The position numbers were made by a program, and so were the translations under genes. From contig NZ_SCOM01000003.1 of assembly GCF_005508865.1 (NCBI RefSeq), positions 558,001 to 622,000 on the forward strand: a DNA stretch of 64,000 nucleotides, given 5' to 3'. Below the pieces are notes generated by a model, which made no database searches, had not been told where the DNA came from, and was given only the letters and a program-made list of their open reading frames with translations. This document shows, one piece after another, positions 24,934 through 34,489 of this stretch. The DNA comes from Pseudomonas sp. F(2018). GTDB taxonomy: Bacteria > Pseudomonadota > Gammaproteobacteria > Pseudomonadales > Pseudomonadaceae. The first letter of the stretch is position 1; each line of letters starts with the position of its first letter.

Positions 24934-27051
24934 TCACCGTGCAACCAGAACTTGTGCTTTAGCCTGCGCTCGACGCAGGCATTCCTCGCAAACGGCTGGT
25001 GGCTTGTTCGGCATGCTCAATGGATTGAGTAATGCCTCATCCAACAGATTCCCAGCCTTATCTTTGTCCGCCATCCCCGGCTGCAACGGCTGTTTGATGG
25101 CGATCCCAGTACCTGAGCCCGGGGCGCCGCCGGCGTTGAGTTTGGCCAGGGGGCCGACCAGGGTGATGCCGCTGGGGTCGAGTTTGATGAAGCTGCCGCC
25201 GGCCTTGAGGGTGAGTTCGACGCCGGCCTCGATGACCATCTTCTGTCCGGCCTTGAGGTGGATCTCGCGGCCGGCCTTGGTCAGCTGGGCGGTGCCGAGC
25301 TTGATGTGCTGGTTCTGGGCGATGGTCAGGTGGTCTTCGGCCTTCACTTCCACCTTGCGCTCGGCGTGGGTGGTGTGGTGTTCCTCGGCCTTGAGCTCGG
25401 TGTAGCTGTTGGCCTCGACGGTGTCGTGGCGCTCGTGGCCGATGCGGATCTTCTGGTCGTGCTCGACGTTCTCGTCCCAGTCCTTCTGGGCGTGGATGTA
25501 GATCTGCTCCTGGCCCTTGCGGTCTTCGATACGTAGCTCGTTGTAGCCGCCACCGCCCGGGCTGCTGAGGGTCTTGAACACCGTGCGGGTCTTGTTCGCC
25601 GGCAGGTCGTAGGGGACGACGTGTTCCTTGTGGTACAGGCAGCCGGTGACCAAAGGCTGGTCGGGATCGCCTTCGAGGAAGGTGACCAGCACCTCCATGC
25701 CGATGCGCGGGATGGCGATGCCGCCGTAGCGGTCACCGGCCCAGCTGGAGGACACGCGCAACCAGCAGCTGGTGGTGTCGTCGGCCTGGCCTTCGCGGTC
25801 CCAGTGGAACTGCACCTTGACCCGGCCGTACTGGTCGCAGTGGATTTCTTCGCCCTTGGGCCCGGTGACTACGGCGCTCTGGCTGCCCAGTACCTTGGGT
25901 TTCGGGTGGCGCAGGGCAGGGCGGTGCAGCACGTCCCAGGGGGTGGCGCTGAAGCGGTTGCGGTAGCCCTGCTTGAAGTTGTCGTGGGCTGCCCCCTCTC
26001 CCTGGCCCTCTCCCCGCAGGGGAGAGGGGATATTGGCGCCGCCGAGGAAGCTGGTCACCGACTCCTCCAGCACCTGCGGTTGCTTGCCCTCGTGCACCAC
26101 TTCCTGCAGCAGCCAGAGGTCGTTCCATTCGCGGCGCGGGTGGTCGGAGATTTCCAGCAGGTGGCCGGTCACCAGGCGCGGCTGGTCGCTCTCGCCCTGG
26201 GCCAGCTGGTAGTCGGCGCGGTGGCGTTCCAGCGCGCGTTGCGACAGGTGCTTGCCGCGCGTGCGCTCGGTGTAGCGGCCGGGGTAGTCGTAGTCTTCCA
26301 GCTTGGGCTGGAAGTCGGCCTTGGCGCCGGTCTCCAGCAGCAGGCGCGGTTGCTCGAAGTCGTAGTCGCGGCGGCTGACCTGGTTGGTGCGGGTGGCCAG
26401 GCGCAGGTTGAAGCGCTTGATCACCGGCTCGTCGGCGACCATGCCGCTGTCCTGCACATAGGCGGTGGGTTGGCCGAGTTTGGGGAAGCCGGTCTGGTCG
26501 TCGCCGAATACCAGCACGTGGCCCTTGGCCGAGTGTTCGAAGTGGTAGTGCAGCCCCTCTTCCTCGCACAGGCGCTGGATGAAGTGCAGGTCCGTCTCGT
26601 CGTACTGCACGCAGTAGTCGCGCTCGGGGTAGACGGTCGGGCCGAGCTGGAAGCGATACGCGCCGCCGAGGATGCCGTGCTCCTCCAGCACCAGGGCGAT
26701 GATCTGCGGCACCGTCAGGTGCTGGTAGATGCGCTGGTTGGTGCGATAGCCGAGCCAGGTCAGCTTAGGGCTAAGGGTGAGGTGATAGCGGGTCAGGCGC
26801 TTGCCCGATTCGCCCTGGCCTACATCGTGGATCAGGCCGTGGATGCCGCTGCCGTCCGGGGCGATGGCGAGGAAGGCCGGTTTGCCGAGCAGCTCGTCCA
26901 GGTCCAGGTCGGGCTTCTCGCTGACCAGTTCCACCTCGAAGCGGTAGGGCTGGTCGAGGGCTTCGCGGCCGTTGAATTCGAGCACCTGCAGGTCGTGCTC
27001 GAGGCCTTCGAGATGCAGGCTGAAGTGGGTCTGGTTGGCGGGGTTGAACAT
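24934..27051 (-). CDS. vgrG: T6SS spike protein VgrG (TssI)
   Basis: A 705-residue spike tip. The N-terminal gp27/phage GPD-like region (residues about 1-400) is followed by the gp5 OB-fold (YGRVKVQFHWDREG) and the beta-helical needle (about 520-640). The C-terminal tail contains the CEECLRRAQAK segment, probably for cargo or PAAR contact. At about residues 337-352 a proline/glycine-rich insertion (PSPLRGEGQGEG) is encoded by a GC-rich palindromic repeat inserted in frame. The gene is read after the kinase gene on the same strand, so it is likely part of the same long transcript. Confidence 0.95.
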   Translation of the reverse strand: MFNPANQTHFSLHLEGLEHDLQVLEFNGREALDQPYRFEVELVSEKPDLDLDELLGKPAFLAIAPDGSGIHGLIHDVGQGESGKRLTRYHLTLSPKLTWLGYRTNQRIYQHLTVPQIIALVLEEHGILGGAYRFQLGPTVYPERDYCVQYDETDLHFIQRLCEEEGLHYHFEHSAKGHVLVFGDDQTGFPKLGQPTAYVQDSGMVADEPVIKRFNLRLATRTNQVSRRDYDFEQPRLLLETGAKADFQPKLEDYDYPGRYTERTRGKHLSQRALERHRADYQLAQGESDQPRLVTGHLLEISDHPRREWNDLWLLQEVVHEGKQPQVLEESVTSFLGGANIPSPLRGEGQGEGAAHDNFKQGYRNRFSATPWDVLHRPALRHPKPKVLGSQSAVVTGPKGEEIHCDQYGRVKVQFHWDREGQADDTTSCWLRVSSSWAGDRYGGIAIPRIGMEVLVTFLEGDPDQPLVTGCLYHKEHVVPYDLPANKTRTVFKTLSSPGGGGYNELRIEDRKGQEQIYIHAQKDWDENVEHDQKIRIGHERHDTVEANSYTELKAEEHHTTHAERKVEVKAEDHLTIAQNQHIKLGTAQLTKAGREIHLKAGQKMVIEAGVELTLKAGGSFIKLDPSGITLVGPLAKLNAGGAPGSGTGIAIKQPLQPGMADKDKAGNLLDEALLNPLSMPNKPPAVCEECLRRAQAKAQVLVAR
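25992..26036. repeat. REP-like palindromic repeat translated inside vgrG
   Basis: The hairpin core is CCCTCTCCCC (26006-26015), loop GCA, GGGGAGAGGG (26019-26028), preceded by a second CCCTCTCCC (25994-26002). This type of element is normally intergenic in pseudomonads and xanthomonads. Here it stays in frame and adds a short loop to VgrG. Confidence 0.75.
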
Positions 27052-27076
27052 GCGATCGTCCTTGTCGGTAGGCCTG

Positions 27077-28036
27077 TCAGGCCGGGCGGCGCAGCCAGCG
27101 CGCGAGCAGCGAAGTGGTAGGGCGCTGGTTGCGGAAGGCGCGCAGCAGGTCCGGCAGGGTGCTGCGCCGGGCCGGGTCGAATTCCAGCGCGGCGCGCAGT
27201 GCCGGCCACAGTGCGCGGGGCAGGTCCGCGGGGGCCGTCAGCGGCAGTTCCATTGCCAGCGCCTGTTTAGCACTTTGCCGGCGGAAAGGATGCTGGCCGC
27301 TGCACAGTTCGTAGATCACGCAGGCCACGGCGTAGACGTCGGCGGCGGCGTTCAGGGTGGCGCCGTCGAGCAGTTCGGGGGCGGCGTAGCGTGGCGTCCA
27401 GGCGGCGAAGCGGCTGCGCGCCAGGCGTGGCAGGCCCTTGAGGAAACCTTCGCGGGCCTGGCCGAGGCCGAAGTCGAACAGGCGGATGCCGTCGTCGCCG
27501 AGCATCAGGTTGCTCGGCTTGAGGTCGCCGTGCAGCACGCCCTGGTCGTGGGCGTAGCGCAGCGCCTCGAGCAGGCTGAGGGCGACCCGCTGTGCCTCGG
27601 GCCAGGGCAGGCCGCTGGGGTACTGATGCAGCACGTGGTCGAGGGTGTTGCCCTTGAGCAGCTCCATGGTGATGAAGGCGCGCTGGCAGGCCGGGTCCAC
27701 CTCGAAGCTGTAGAAGCGCACCAGGTTGCGGTGGCTGAGCCGCGCGGTGAGGGCGAACTCGCTGTAGAGCAGGGCGCTGGCGTCCGGGTATTCGGCGAAA
27801 TCCTCGCTGAGGGTCTTCAGCGCCACCCAGGGCTGCGGCTCGCCGAACTGTTCGCGCAGCAGGTCGCGGGCGCGGTACACCGCGCCCATGCCGCCGACGC
27901 CGAGCAGCCGCTCGATCTGGTAGCGGCCGCCGAGCAGCTCGGGCAGGTCCTTGGGCAACGGGCGGGCGACACGCGCCGGGTTGGCGCCGGCCATCACCGT
28001 GAGGTCGGCGCTGACCACCTTGGCTTCGGCGTTCAT
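27077..28036 (-). CDS. stk1: T6SS-associated Ser/Thr protein kinase (Stk1/PpkA-like)
   Basis: A 319-residue eukaryotic-type kinase. The glycine loop LLGVGGMGAVYRARD, catalytic loop HGDLKPSNLML (HGD in place of the usual HRD, still with the catalytic Asp) and DFG in FDFGLGQ are present. It has no membrane segment or sensor domain, which fits the short H2-cluster Stk1 rather than the long PpkA. The start is ATG at 28036, sharing ATGA with the stop of the phosphatase gene. The upstream in-frame stretch to 28807 belongs to another frame of the phosphatase. It probably phosphorylates the FHA protein encoded upstream to switch on assembly. Confidence 0.93.
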   Translation of the reverse strand: MNAEAKVVSADLTVMAGANPARVARPLPKDLPELLGGRYQIERLLGVGGMGAVYRARDLLREQFGEPQPWVALKTLSEDFAEYPDASALLYSEFALTARLSHRNLVRFYSFEVDPACQRAFITMELLKGNTLDHVLHQYPSGLPWPEAQRVALSLLEALRYAHDQGVLHGDLKPSNLMLGDDGIRLFDFGLGQAREGFLKGLPRLARSRFAAWTPRYAAPELLDGATLNAAADVYAVACVIYELCSGQHPFRRQSAKQALAMELPLTAPADLPRALWPALRAALEFDPARRSTLPDLLRAFRNQRPTTSLLARWLRRPA

Positions 28037-28764
28037 CGGTTGATCACCACGCCGCTCAGGTTGTCGCGGGCCGGACCCTGCAGGGCTAGGTCGAACAGGC
28101 GTTGCAGGGCCAGCTGCGGGCTGGGGCGCAGCAGTGCGGCGGTCATGTCGTCGTGGTCGAGATCCTGATAGAGGCCATCGCTGCACAGCAGGAACACATC
28201 GCCGGGCAGGCTCTCCAGTTCGAGGATGTCCAGCTGCAGATCTTCGGCGGCGCCGATGGCCCGGGTCAGGGCGTGGGCGCCGGGTTGGCGCGCGGCGTCC
28301 GCCGGACTCATGCCGCGCTCCTCGACCAGTTGCTGCAGCAGCGAATGGTCGCGGCTGAGCTGGAACAGCTGGCGCCCGCGCAGCAGGTAGCAGCGGCTGT
28401 CGCCGGCCCACACGCAGGCTACCCGACTGCCTTCGGCGAGCAGCGCTACCACCGTGCTGCCGACCAGCAGGTCGGGGGTGGCCTCGGTCAGGGTCAGGCC
28501 CAGACTGAGGTGGCGGTTGAGGCGATGCAGGCAGTCGCGCAGGGCGTCCAGGCGGTCCTCGAAATCCAGCTCTGCGGGCAGCTCGGCCAGGCTCTCGACG
28601 ATCAGGCGGCTGGCCAGGTCGCCTGCCTGGTGGCCGCCCATGCCGTCGGCGACCACCCACAGGCCCTGCTGCGGCTGGTCGAGAAAGGCATCCTCGTTGC
28701 GCTCGCGCACCTTGCCGGTGTCGGTGCGCCCGGCGCTGGACCAGAGGCGTTGGGCGACCTTCAT
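28033..28764 (-). CDS. stp1: T6SS-associated PP2C-type protein phosphatase (Stp1/PppA-like)
   Basis: A 243-residue metal-dependent phosphatase that counteracts the kinase. PP2C motifs are present in order: RNEDAF (about 21-26), DGMGGHQAGD, AGDSRCYLLR, LLCSDGLYQDL and RDNLSG near the end. Its ATG overlaps the tssM stop by one base and its stop overlaps the kinase ATG, so tssM-stp1-stk1 are tightly coupled. Confidence 0.95.
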   Translation of the reverse strand: MKVAQRLWSSAGRTDTGKVRERNEDAFLDQPQQGLWVVADGMGGHQAGDLASRLIVESLAELPAELDFEDRLDALRDCLHRLNRHLSLGLTLTEATPDLLVGSTVVALLAEGSRVACVWAGDSRCYLLRGRQLFQLSRDHSLLQQLVEERGMSPADAARQPGAHALTRAIGAAEDLQLDILELESLPGDVFLLCSDGLYQDLDHDDMTAALLRPSPQLALQRLFDLALQGPARDNLSGVVINR

Positions 28765-31700
28765 CAGAGGGTCGCCGGCAGCTTGAACTGGCGCAGCAGG
28801 CTGGCATCGAACGGGTTCGGCGAGCGCTGGCTGTGCAGCAGGTACTTGGCCTGCAGACCGTCGAGGTTGGCCTTGAGCAGCAGCACGTCGCGGCCGCTGT
28901 GTTGCTCCACCTTCATCATGTCGATCAGGCGGAACAGTGCCCAGGGCCCGCTGTTCTTCTCGATGCCGACGCGGCGGCCGCCCTGTTCCTCCAGCACCAG
29001 GCTGCTGCGCTCGCTCTCGCCCTCGGCCGGCCAGCGGAAGGCGGTGGCGATGATCGGGCCGTGGCGGTACTCCATCTGCTGGCCGCCGAAGCGGAAGTCG
29101 GCGCGGTTGAGGCTGTAGTCGAGGGCGAACGGCTCCAGCTTGAACAGTACCAGCGGCTCGGCCGGGTTCTCGGCGAAGAAGCTGCGGCGGATCACCTGGG
29201 TGCGGTTCATCTGGGTCAGGAACACCGGCGACAGCGGCAGGCCCTGGCCGTCCATGCGGCGCAGCTGGTACTCGCCGTCGCTGTCGCTGACGAAGTCCTT
29301 GAGGTAGCGATCGACGAAGGCGTCGGCCACGCCGTCGGCCTTGAAGAACTCGCGGAAATCGGCGATGGCCACGTCGCTGTCGCTCTTGGCGCTGAACGGA
29401 TAGCGCTTGAACAGCGACTCCTTGTAGAAGGCGTACAGCTCGTTGCGGTAGCGCTTGTTCAGGTAGCCGTAGGCGTCGTTGAGCACCAGCTGCCAGCTGT
29501 CGTCGGCGATCAGCGTCAGCCAGTTGCCCACCGGTTGCGGCAGGCGCGCGGCGGTGCCGCGGACCTGGTTGATCGCATCCGGGCGACCGCCCATGCGCGC
29601 CTTGGCCAGTTCGAAGGCGGCCTGCTCCGGCGAGCTGGCGTGAGCCATGCCGCTCAGTTGCAGCTGCAGGGCGTCCAGTGCCTGCAGGGTGGCGGCCAGT
29701 TCCGGGCCGGCGCCGCTGTTGTCGTCGAGCAGGCGGTGCAGCGGCTCGAAGCGTCGTTGCAGCGCACGGCGGGCGGTGTCCGGCAGGCTCTTGGCGATGG
29801 CGTCCAGGCCCTTGCCGGCCGCGGCGGCGGCCAGCTTGCCCTTCTTCCCGAGCTTGGCCTGGGCGGCCAGGTCATCGGTCTGGTCGGCGGCGGCCGGCAG
29901 GTCGAAGCGGGTGTTCTCGCGCACTTCCACCAGCACCTGCAGCAGCGGCGAGTTGGCCGCGGTCAGGGCAGTGAGCACGGTGATGCCCTGGGCGGTGTTG
30001 CCGATCGGTTCCAGGCTCAGCTGGGCGATGGCCTCGCCCCAGTAGTTGGCGTAGTCGCGGAAATACAGCTGCTCCAGTTCCACCATCAGGCGGCCGAGGT
30101 CGCGGTCGCTGAGCTGGTTGCCTTCGCCCAGTACCCAGTTGTCTTCGAGGATGTCGCGCACCAGGCCGAGGCCCTGGGCGACGAAGAACTGCTGGTAGCC
30201 CTTCTGCGTGTACAGGCCAGGGATGGCGTAGTCGCTGCCGAGCAGCAGCGGCGCCTGGGCACCCAGGGCCTGGGCGATGCGGTAGTCGGGCAGGCTGCGG
30301 GCCTGGTCGCGGAGCATGCGGTAGACCACGTTGGCCAGCGACTCGCTGCGCAGGATCTGCCGGGCTTCGGCCACCAGGTCGTCGTTCAGCGGGTAGGCGG
30401 CGAACGGCTCGGCCAGCAGGCGCTGGAAGTGCGCGTTGAGACGCTTCTGGGTCGGCTCGTCGCCGGCGTAGCGCAGCGACCAGTCGGCGGCCAGCCAGTC
30501 CTGCAGGAAGGCCGGGTCGCGGCGCTCCTCCAGGTTGAGCATCAGGTAGGCGCGCAGGCTGCCGAGCAGCAGCTCGCGGTCGTCGCGGTTGGCGCGGATC
30601 TGCCCTTCCAGCTGGCGCGCCACCCGTGGCAGCAGCTCGCTTTCCAGGCTGCGGCGGTAGGCGGCGTGCACCTGCGGCTGCACCTGCGGGCCCTGGTACA
30701 GGCCGCCGCGCTCCAGCAGGCTGGCGTCGCCGGTGCTGGGGAACACCTGGGTAGCGGTGTAGCTGCCGTCGAGCAGCGGCAGGGCGCGCTGGGCGTCGTC
30801 CTTGGCGCTGATGCCCTCGCCGTCGCGGCCCAGCTGCAGGGCCAGCTCGCGCAGCTGTTCCAGGCGGCCGTGGTTGGCCGAGTAGCTGGTGCCCCAGAGC
30901 AGGCCGAACAGCACCAGGCAGGCGGCAGCGCCGGCGTACAGGCCGCGCTGACGCCAGTCGATGCGGCGCACTTCCTTGTCGTCCAGGCCGGCCAGTTCGG
31001 CCTCGGGGAAGATCACCCGGCTGAGCAGCTGGTTGATGAAACGCGCACGGCCGCTGCGGTAGGTCGGCAGGCTGCTGCCGGCCAGGCCGAGGTTGCGGCC
31101 GATGCCGGTGGTGCTCGGGTCGAGCAGTTCCTGCAGCTGCGGCGCGCTGGTCAGGTAGAAGCCGCGTAGCTGGCTGGAGCGCTGGTAGCGGTTGCCGCTG
31201 AAGGCCAGTTCCACCAGCAGGCACAGGCGCTCGCCGAGCTGGCCGAGCTGGTGCGGGAAGTCGAGGATGCGGCCGCGACGCTGGGTGTCGCGCTCCTGGT
31301 GCAGGCGCATGATCACCTGGCTGTTGAGGCGGCGCAGCAGCTCTTCGAACTCCTGGCGCACCACGCTGGCGTCAGTGGCGCTCTGGCCCTTGCGGAAGCT
31401 GGTGCCGAGCACCTGGTCGCTCTCTTCGCGGCTGAGCTGGTCGAAGAACTCGTCGAAGCCGATGACCTTGTCGGCCTTGCTCAGCACCAGGTACACCGGC
31501 ACTTCGGCGCGCAGCTCGGCGTGCAGCTCGTGCAGGCGCTGGCGGATCTGGCGGGCCAGGTTTTCCAGCTCCAGTTCGCTGGCGTACAGCAGGGTGTCGA
31601 CCGGGATGTTCACCAGCACGCCGTTCAGCGGGCGCGCGCGGCGCTTGCGCAGCAGGCTCAGCAGGGTGTGCCAGGCGCGACTGTCCACCGCCACGTCGGG

Positions 31701-32285
31701 CTGGGTCAGGTAGCGGCCGGCGGTGTCCAGCAGCACGGCGTGGTCGGCGAAGTACCAGTCGCAGTAGCGGGTGCCGCCGACGTCCTTGGTCAGGCGGCGC
31801 TCGTCGCCCTTGTTCAGCGGGAAGTCCAGGCCGGAGAAGTCCAGCAGGCTGGTCTTGCCGCTGCCCTCGGGGCCGAGCAACAGGTACCAGGGCAGGTCGT
31901 TGCGCCACTTCTCGCTGCGCCCGCGGTACAGGCTGGAGGTCTTCAGGGTGCGCAGGGCCTGCTTGAAGCGGCCCTTGAGCTCCAGCTGCTCCTCGCTGAT
32001 CAGGCCGTCGCGGCGCAGGCGTTCCTGGGCGTCGGCATCGTCCGCCTTGGCCTTCTTGCGCACGTTGGCGCGCCAGCTGACGAACACGATGAACAGGCCC
32101 CAGGCCAAGAACAGCAGGCTGATGCTGACCAGGCGGTTGGCCGCCGGCGCCCAGAACTTGGAGTCGGCCACCGCCAGCAGCGGGCCGACGAACCAGATCA
32201 GCAGGGCCAGCACCAGGACCAGGCACAGGCTCCAGACCCAGGTCTTGCGGAAGAACGCCGCGGTTTTCTTGAGAAAGTCCTTCAT
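28764..32285 (-). CDS. tssM: T6SS membrane complex protein TssM (IcmF)
   Basis: An 1173-residue inner-membrane protein that spans to the periplasm and binds TssJ and TssL. Two N-terminal membrane helices (about residues 15-40 and 50-70) precede a cytoplasmic NTPase-like domain with Walker A GPEGSGKT (138-145). A third helix (about 440-460, GAAACLVLFGLLWGTSY) leads into the large periplasmic region. Length is typical of this cluster type. Confidence 0.97.
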   Translation of the reverse strand: MKDFLKKTAAFFRKTWVWSLCLVLVLALLIWFVGPLLAVADSKFWAPAANRLVSISLLFLAWGLFIVFVSWRANVRKKAKADDADAQERLRRDGLISEEQLELKGRFKQALRTLKTSSLYRGRSEKWRNDLPWYLLLGPEGSGKTSLLDFSGLDFPLNKGDERRLTKDVGGTRYCDWYFADHAVLLDTAGRYLTQPDVAVDSRAWHTLLSLLRKRRARPLNGVLVNIPVDTLLYASELELENLARQIRQRLHELHAELRAEVPVYLVLSKADKVIGFDEFFDQLSREESDQVLGTSFRKGQSATDASVVRQEFEELLRRLNSQVIMRLHQERDTQRRGRILDFPHQLGQLGERLCLLVELAFSGNRYQRSSQLRGFYLTSAPQLQELLDPSTTGIGRNLGLAGSSLPTYRSGRARFINQLLSRVIFPEAELAGLDDKEVRRIDWRQRGLYAGAAACLVLFGLLWGTSYSANHGRLEQLRELALQLGRDGEGISAKDDAQRALPLLDGSYTATQVFPSTGDASLLERGGLYQGPQVQPQVHAAYRRSLESELLPRVARQLEGQIRANRDDRELLLGSLRAYLMLNLEERRDPAFLQDWLAADWSLRYAGDEPTQKRLNAHFQRLLAEPFAAYPLNDDLVAEARQILRSESLANVVYRMLRDQARSLPDYRIAQALGAQAPLLLGSDYAIPGLYTQKGYQQFFVAQGLGLVRDILEDNWVLGEGNQLSDRDLGRLMVELEQLYFRDYANYWGEAIAQLSLEPIGNTAQGITVLTALTAANSPLLQVLVEVRENTRFDLPAAADQTDDLAAQAKLGKKGKLAAAAAGKGLDAIAKSLPDTARRALQRRFEPLHRLLDDNSGAGPELAATLQALDALQLQLSGMAHASSPEQAAFELAKARMGGRPDAINQVRGTAARLPQPVGNWLTLIADDSWQLVLNDAYGYLNKRYRNELYAFYKESLFKRYPFSAKSDSDVAIADFREFFKADGVADAFVDRYLKDFVSDSDGEYQLRRMDGQGLPLSPVFLTQMNRTQVIRRSFFAENPAEPLVLFKLEPFALDYSLNRADFRFGGQQMEYRHGPIIATAFRWPAEGESERSSLVLEEQGGRRVGIEKNSGPWALFRLIDMMKVEQHSGRDVLLLKANLDGLQAKYLLHSQRSPNPFDASLLRQFKLPATL

Positions 32286-32291
32286 CTCAAC

Positions 32292-33152
32292 TCATCCCTG
32301 AACAGATGGGGCAGGGGCGGCTTCTACCGCCTGATAGGGTTGCAGTACGGTGCCGCGCTGCTCGTGCAGCACCCAGCTGAAGCCGGCGTAGAGCAGTGCC
32401 AGGCCGGCCACCGTGGCCACCGCCACCAGCCAGCCGGGAACGATGCGCACCAGCCGGCGGCGACCTTCCTTGAGGCCCTCCCAGTGCGGCGACAGCTCGC
32501 GCGGGATATCGCCACGCAGCTGGCGGATCTGTCGGTACAGGCTGTCGCGGATCGCCTCCAGTTCGAGCATGCCGCGCGGCAGCACGCGGTACTTGCCCTC
32601 GAAACCGAGCGACAGGCAGATGTACATCAGCTCGAGCATGGCCAGGTGCTTGACCGGGTTGCGCGACAGGTGCTCGAGCAGCTGGAAGAACTTCTCGCCG
32701 CCGAAGGTCTCGTTGTGGAAGGTCGACAGCAGGCTCATCTGTGACCAGGCACTCTCGTTGCCCCAGGGCGTGGTCACCACGGCCTCGTCGACCACGGTGC
32801 ACAGCACGTAGCGCGCTGCCATTACCTGGCCGCCCTCGACGCCTTCCTGCAGGGCGCGGTGCTCGAACAGCTTGATCGCCACGTTGAGGCGCTCGTTGAG
32901 CGCGTCGAAGTTCTCCGCGCTGGCGTGGGTCTTCAGCCGCACCATTTCCGAGAGCAGCAGCGCGCTGGCGGCCACCAGCGGGTTGAAACTGATGTTGAAG
33001 ACTTCCGCCGGGCGCATGCGCGCGGCGTAGACCATGCGCTCTTCGAGCTGCTCGAAGCGCGGCGTGGCGAAGTCGGTGAGCGGGCCGCGTGGTGCGGCGC
33101 CTTCTCCCTGGCGGTTGAGGACGACTGTCTTGTCCTGTGCTTCCCTGATCAT
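32292..33152 (-). CDS. tssL: T6SS membrane complex protein TssL (DotU/IcmH)
   Basis: A 286-residue inner-membrane protein. The cytoplasmic hook domain (about 50-230) includes FNPLVAASALLLSEM and the EALREGVEG-like and EFMYICLSLGF-like family patterns. A C-terminal helix (about 240-265, GWLVAVATVAGLALLYAGF) anchors it. It lacks a C-terminal OmpA peptidoglycan-binding domain, so the short TssL form is present. It lies between tssK and tssM. Confidence 0.95.
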   Translation of the reverse strand: MIREAQDKTVVLNRQGEGAAPRGPLTDFATPRFEQLEERMVYAARMRPAEVFNISFNPLVAASALLLSEMVRLKTHASAENFDALNERLNVAIKLFEHRALQEGVEGGQVMAARYVLCTVVDEAVVTTPWGNESAWSQMSLLSTFHNETFGGEKFFQLLEHLSRNPVKHLAMLELMYICLSLGFEGKYRVLPRGMLELEAIRDSLYRQIRQLRGDIPRELSPHWEGLKEGRRRLVRIVPGWLVAVATVAGLALLYAGFSWVLHEQRGTVLQPYQAVEAAPAPSVQG

Positions 33153-33154
33153 GT

Positions 33155-34486
33155 TCAGCTCCTGATCGCCCAGAATTTCAGCTCAAGCCCGGCGAAGTCG
33201 CCGGACACGTGGAAGGCAAAGCCACCGGAGCTCTCCAGCTGCGCCAGTTCCTCGGCGCTGAACTCCAGGGCGAAGTAGGTCTTGCCGGCGTGGAAGGGGA
33301 TCTGCCGCGGCGCGACTGGCAGCGGCTTCACCTTGATGCCCGGCAGGTGCAGGTTGACCAGCTGGCGGATGCGCTCCACCGCGCCGATCTTCAGGTGCGC
33401 CGGCAGGCGCTTGCGCAGCTCTTCGGACTCGCACTGGGCATCGGCGGCGAGGACGAAGGTGGCGTTGCCCAGCAGCGCGTGGTCCTGCAGCGGCGAGACC
33501 TGGATGCCGTACTGGCGCTGCTGCAGCGGCAGCTCGATGGCGTGCTGCTCCAGCACCATGGACAGCACCTGGCGCAGCGCCTCCATCAGCTTGCGGAAGC
33601 TGGCGGCCTGGTCGTTGTGCAGGTAGCGGCCGTCCAGGCGCGGGCGCTTGTGGTCGGCGGCGAAGGTGGCCAGCTCGCCGAGCAGGCCGACCAGCTCGCG
33701 ATACAGCAGCTCCGGATGCATCTGCTCCAGGCTGAGGTAGTGGCGCAGCTGCGGCTCGTAGCGGTTGACCAGCTGCAGCATCAGGAAGTCCCCTACCTCT
33801 GTGTTTCCCAGCTTGCCGGCGGCGCGGACCCGCTCGGCGAGGATGTCGCCGCGGTGGCCGAGCAGGCTGATCACTTCCTTGAGGCAGGACAGCAGGTAGC
33901 TGGACGCCTGCACATGCAGGAAGGTCGGGCTGAAGTCCTGGTCGAGGCTGATCACCCCGTCCGGGCTGGTGTCGAAGATTTCCGCCACCTTGAGCTTCAC
34001 GAAGGCCTGGTCGTTCTGCTGCTCGCCGAGCAGCAGGCGGAAGTCCGGGCGACCGCAGCTGACCTGGCTGACGGTGACGTCGCCGGCGTTGGAGTCGGCC
34101 ACCTCCAGTTCGTGGGCGCGATAGCGGGCCAGCACGTCCTGCTGTTCGCTGCGACGGCTCTCGATGTGGTTGCCGGTGACCAGCGGCAGGGCCAGGTACA
34201 CCGGGGTGGCGGCGGTGTTCGGCGGGATGTCCAGGGCCAGCGGCTCGCGGCTGGCGTCCAGTTCGAACAGGCTGCCGTCGGGCAGCACGCCGCTGGCCTG
34301 GCTGAGCACCAGCTTGCCCATGCCGAGGAACTGGCGGTCCACCTCCAGGCTGAAGAAGCCCCAGGGGTAGATGTCCTGCAGGCGCGAGCGCGACTTGAGC
34401 TGATGCTCGAAGTAGCGATCGTTCTGCTGGAAGTGCTGGGGTCGCAGGAGCATCCCTTCCTGCCAGACAACCTTGAGCATTTCCAT
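33155..34486 (-). CDS. tssK: T6SS baseplate adaptor TssK
   Basis: A 443-residue protein linking the TssEFG wedge to the TssLM membrane complex. The family N-terminus VVWQEGMLLRPQHFQQNDRY (residues about 7-26) is diagnostic. The gene follows tssJ by 3 bases and precedes tssL by 2 bases. Confidence 0.97.
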   Translation of the reverse strand: MEMLKVVWQEGMLLRPQHFQQNDRYFEHQLKSRSRLQDIYPWGFFSLEVDRQFLGMGKLVLSQASGVLPDGSLFELDASREPLALDIPPNTAATPVYLALPLVTGNHIESRRSEQQDVLARYRAHELEVADSNAGDVTVSQVSCGRPDFRLLLGEQQNDQAFVKLKVAEIFDTSPDGVISLDQDFSPTFLHVQASSYLLSCLKEVISLLGHRGDILAERVRAAGKLGNTEVGDFLMLQLVNRYEPQLRHYLSLEQMHPELLYRELVGLLGELATFAADHKRPRLDGRYLHNDQAASFRKLMEALRQVLSMVLEQHAIELPLQQRQYGIQVSPLQDHALLGNATFVLAADAQCESEELRKRLPAHLKIGAVERIRQLVNLHLPGIKVKPLPVAPRQIPFHAGKTYFALEFSAEELAQLESSGGFAFHVSGDFAGLELKFWAIRS

Positions 34487-34489
34487 TGC

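Noticed and set aside
25992..26036. The GC-rich repeat as part of a CRISPR array.
   Set aside because: It is a single hairpin element with a partial direct repeat, without regularly spaced unique spacers or cas genes anywhere in the window.
28037..28807. An N-terminal extension of the kinase frame over the phosphatase gene.
   Set aside because: It is the shadow frame of the PP2C gene. The ATG at 28036, coupled to the phosphatase stop, gives the correct kinase N-terminus.
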